Origin: HLUCCA09 sp038745585
Lineage (GTDB): Bacteria; Pseudomonadota; Alphaproteobacteria; Rhodobacterales; Rhodobacteraceae
Assembly: GCA_038745585.1 (NCBI GenBank)
Contig: JBCDLH010000009.1
Coordinates: 1-64,000 of the forward strand
DNA: 64,000 nt
Reading direction: 5' to 3'
Shown here: piece by piece, positions 62,152 to 64,000 of the stretch
Layout: every line of letters begins with the position of its first letter
Position numbering within the stretch: the stretch's first letter is position 1
Program-made: the position numbers and the translations under genes
Notes under the pieces: generated by a model
What the model was told of the DNA's origin: nothing
The model's input: the letters and a program-made list of their open reading frames with translations, nothing else
Database searches by the model: none

Positions 62152-62492
62152 GGGAGGCTCCCTACTCATGCTCATTTAATACCGCACTCAACTAATACGT
62201 AGCAAGAACCGTGCCAAAATATGGACTTTGGCCAAATTTTTTCGCGGCGACGAATTTCCGTTGCAGGACAATGGGTAGCTCTAATGATACCAGATCGTCG
62301 CACTCACCTGTAGCGGAAGCAGACGCATGCGAAAGACAATTCTATGGCGATCCAAGGGAGCAATTGCAATTTGCGAACTTTTGGGCTTCTTCTGTTGCAA
62401 TTTGCCAATAATGCGCTTTGCGCATTGACCAATCAAGAAGGGGTACGCCTGTCCACTCCGCACTCAACAACACACGTGACACGGACCGGACG
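62152..62492. promoter_or_regulatory. Divergent regulatory region with paired TTGCAATTTGC repeats
   Basis: TTGCAATTTGC occurs at 62364-62374 and again at 62395-62405, 31 bp apart, each holding GCAA-N-TTGC symmetry. A perfect TTTGGCCAAA lies at 62227-62236, and AATGCGC-TTT-GCGCATT follows near 62409-62425. The region is between the XRE gene and the quinone oxidoreductase and is much richer in A/T than its flanks. Likely operator array for the XRE protein. Confidence 0.5.
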
Positions 62493-63470
62493 ATGACAAA
62501 CGAGGTTCGTGCCTGGGTCGCCGACGCACCGGGCGTTCCGTTGCGGGCTATCCGCCAAGCGGAACCGCGCCCTGGTCCTGGCACGGTGCGTATTCGCGTC
62601 GCGGCGTGTGGGCTCAACTTCGCCGACACGCTGATGCTGGCCGGACGCTATCAGGAGCAGCCGGACCCGCCAATCATACCGGGAATGGAAGTGTGCGGCG
62701 TCGTCGATGCCCTCGGCACACGCGTGAGTGCGCTCGCCGTCGGACAACGGGTCACGGCTTATGTCGGACATGGGGGCCTTGCGGAAGCGCTTTGCGTTCC
62801 CGTCGAAAGCTGCATCGCATTGCCCGATCGGATTGGAGATGTCGACGGCGCCGCTTTCCAAATCGCCTACGGCACGACGCATCTCGCGCTCACGCATCGC
62901 GCGCATCTTCAGCCGGGTGACCGTCTCGTCGTGACCGGAGCGGCCGGCGGGACCGGGCTCGCCGCCGTTCAGATCGGCGCGCAGCTCGGGGCGGAGATCA
63001 TAGCCATCGCGCGCGGCGCGGCCAAGCGCGCCGTTGCACGAGACGCGGGCGCCGCCCACACCTTCGACGCCGAAAGCGCGGACCTACGCGAAGAAATCCG
63101 CGCGATTGGAGGCGTCGATGTCGGCCTCGATACGGTCGGTGCGCCGCTCTGGGACACGCTGCTCAGCGCCGCCAATCCAGAAGCACGGCTCTTTCCGCTT
63201 GGGTTCGCGGGCGGTCGCGTGCCGCTCATCAAGGCCAACCATCTCTTGGTCAAGAACCTCACTGTGATCGGGTTTTACTGGGGCGGCTACCAACGCTTCG
63301 CACCGCAGGTCCTCACAGAAAGCCTGCAGCAGGTGCTTGCCTGGATGGAAGCCGGCGACCTAAAGGTGCCGGTCGGCGCGCGCTATCCCTTTACCGAGGC
63401 GGATCGCGCCCTCGAGGCGCTTCGGGACGGCACGGCGGCTGGCAAGATCGTCGTGACGATGCCGGCTTAA
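62493..63470 (+). CDS. NADPH:quinone oxidoreductase-family protein (zeta-crystallin-like MDR)
   Basis: 325 residues from ATG 62493. GroES-like N-terminus with ACGLNFADTLMLAGRYQEQP and GMEVCGVVDALG. The Rossmann motif is GAAGGTGLAAVQIGAQLGAE near residue 150. No structural-zinc cysteine cluster, as expected for the quinone reductase branch. Reduces quinones or enals with NADPH. Divergent from the XRE regulator. Confidence 0.88.
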   Translation: MTNEVRAWVADAPGVPLRAIRQAEPRPGPGTVRIRVAACGLNFADTLMLAGRYQEQPDPPIIPGMEVCGVVDALGTRVSALAVGQRVTAYVGHGGLAEALCVPVESCIALPDRIGDVDGAAFQIAYGTTHLALTHRAHLQPGDRLVVTGAAGGTGLAAVQIGAQLGAEIIAIARGAAKRAVARDAGAAHTFDAESADLREEIRAIGGVDVGLDTVGAPLWDTLLSAANPEARLFPLGFAGGRVPLIKANHLLVKNLTVIGFYWGGYQRFAPQVLTESLQQVLAWMEAGDLKVPVGARYPFTEADRALEALRDGTAAGKIVVTMPA

Positions 63471-63532
63471 CCCCGGCCTCAACACCGCCCGTGCGCGCGG
63501 GTCTCACTAACCACTGCCCGCTCGTGCAGGTC

Positions 63533-64000
63533 TCACGCCGCGATCCGCAGGCCCTGTCGATAGACGACGCGAACGAGATCGGCGAGCGCGACCTCGGCAG
63601 GGCCGGTGGCGAGCTCGGAGACATAGAGATTGATCCGGTAACGGGTTAACTCCGGCAGTGCCCCGCCATGGGAAATGGGCTCGGTCAGGGGCGGCTCGGC
63701 CCCTTCCAGGACTGCCGTGATTGCGAGATCGGCGCTGACAGTCGCCTCTATCGTCCGGTCGCTATCAGCTTCGACGGCCATCTCCCAGCTCGCCGCCGCT
63801 TGCTCTAGGTCGCGCAACACGCCCGAGCGAAAGATGCAGTTGCGTCCAAATGCAAGCCGCAGCGGGCGCTGCCGCCACGCATATCCGCCAGGCGCCCCGA
63901 TCCAGATGAGCGGCCGCTCCGTCAGCGTCTCGGCGCCGAGGCCGGTCTCCTTCTCGGTGGTCAGGATCATGGCGCAATCGCCGCGGGCATACATCTCGCG
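63533..64000 (-). CDS. LysR-family transcriptional regulator, C-terminal part (cut by window end)
   Basis: The visible 155 residues are the second half of the LysR ligand-binding domain: CAMILTTEKETGLGAETLTE, PLIWIGAPGGYAW then GRNCIFRSGVLRDLEQAAAS. The N-terminal HTH lies beyond 64000. Tail ends at a TGA near 63533. Convergent with the quinone oxidoreductase. Confidence 0.75.
   Translation of the reverse strand, partial: REMYARGDCAMILTTEKETGLGAETLTERPLIWIGAPGGYAWRQRPLRLAFGRNCIFRSGVLRDLEQAAASWEMAVEADSDRTIEATVSADLAITAVLEGAEPPLTEPISHGGALPELTRYRINLYVSELATGPAEVALADLVRVVYRQGLRIAA

Noticed and set aside
62409..62425. AATGCGC-TTT-GCGCATT as a terminator
   Set aside because: No T-run follows and no gene ends there; it sits in a promoter region.

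Overview
The window is GC-rich and looks like a chromosomal segment of an alphaproteobacterium of the Rhodobacterales (roseobacter type). The supporting evidence is gene content and style: an fthC/ymdB/SLC13/yebC neighbourhood, DUF2927, DUF1513, a CtrA-type TTAA-N7-TTAA site, a SoxR-like regulator, and the GC-rich intergenic hairpin element seen in this order. The species cannot be named from sequence alone.

Region 1 (1-8.6 kb) is a decaying accessory zone. It holds an IS21-like end, a broken thermonuclease, tRNA-Thr(CGU), a complete IS3-family element, an MFS transporter, an IS481-type fragment, and a row of remnants (ABC ATPase C-terminus, glycosyltransferase, cupin, aldehyde dehydrogenase C-terminus). 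These last four look like the wreck of one polyamine-utilisation-type cluster. A helicase-like P-loop gene and a VOC gene are full length except for one in-frame TAG each. A tyrosine-phosphatase-like gene is intact.

Region 2 (8.6-19.7 kb) holds small regulatory and stress genes. soxR has a candidate SoxR box. A divergent TauE/LysR pair follows, both broken. Then come a MocR regulator, DUF1330/VOC, cupin, Nudix, PhzF, a DUF2975/HTH pair, a lipoprotein, a serine beta-lactamase-like hydrolase and a membrane-anchored AraC regulator.

Region 3 (19.7-30 kb) contains a Slam-type outer-membrane protein next to its likely surface lipoprotein, an alpha/beta hydrolase, and a complete carbohydrate-type ABC operon (binding protein, two permeases, ATPase) that runs into a dicupin and an RraA-like aldolase.

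Region 4 (30-40 kb) has an SRPBCC/YciI/ECF42-type sigma group, a secreted hydrolase divergent from a second membrane AraC regulator, and a four-gene periplasmic operon: imelysin, di-heme DUF1111 protein, imelysin, DUF1513. The operon is probably involved in iron handling.

Region 5 (40-64 kb) holds GtrA, DUF2927, a CPA2 antiporter, a GT39-type membrane glycosyltransferase, an ABC/FtsX/AttH-like export operon, yebC, a tandem GC-hairpin array, an SLC13 permease, an EamA transporter, ymdB, a large RTX protein with DUF4214 and a CtrA site upstream, fthC, mgtE, guanine deaminase, a histidinol-phosphatase-like enzyme, an XRE regulator with candidate operators, a quinone oxidoreductase and a LysR gene cut by the window end. 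Most of this region is ordinary housekeeping. The RTX gene sits as an insertion inside it.
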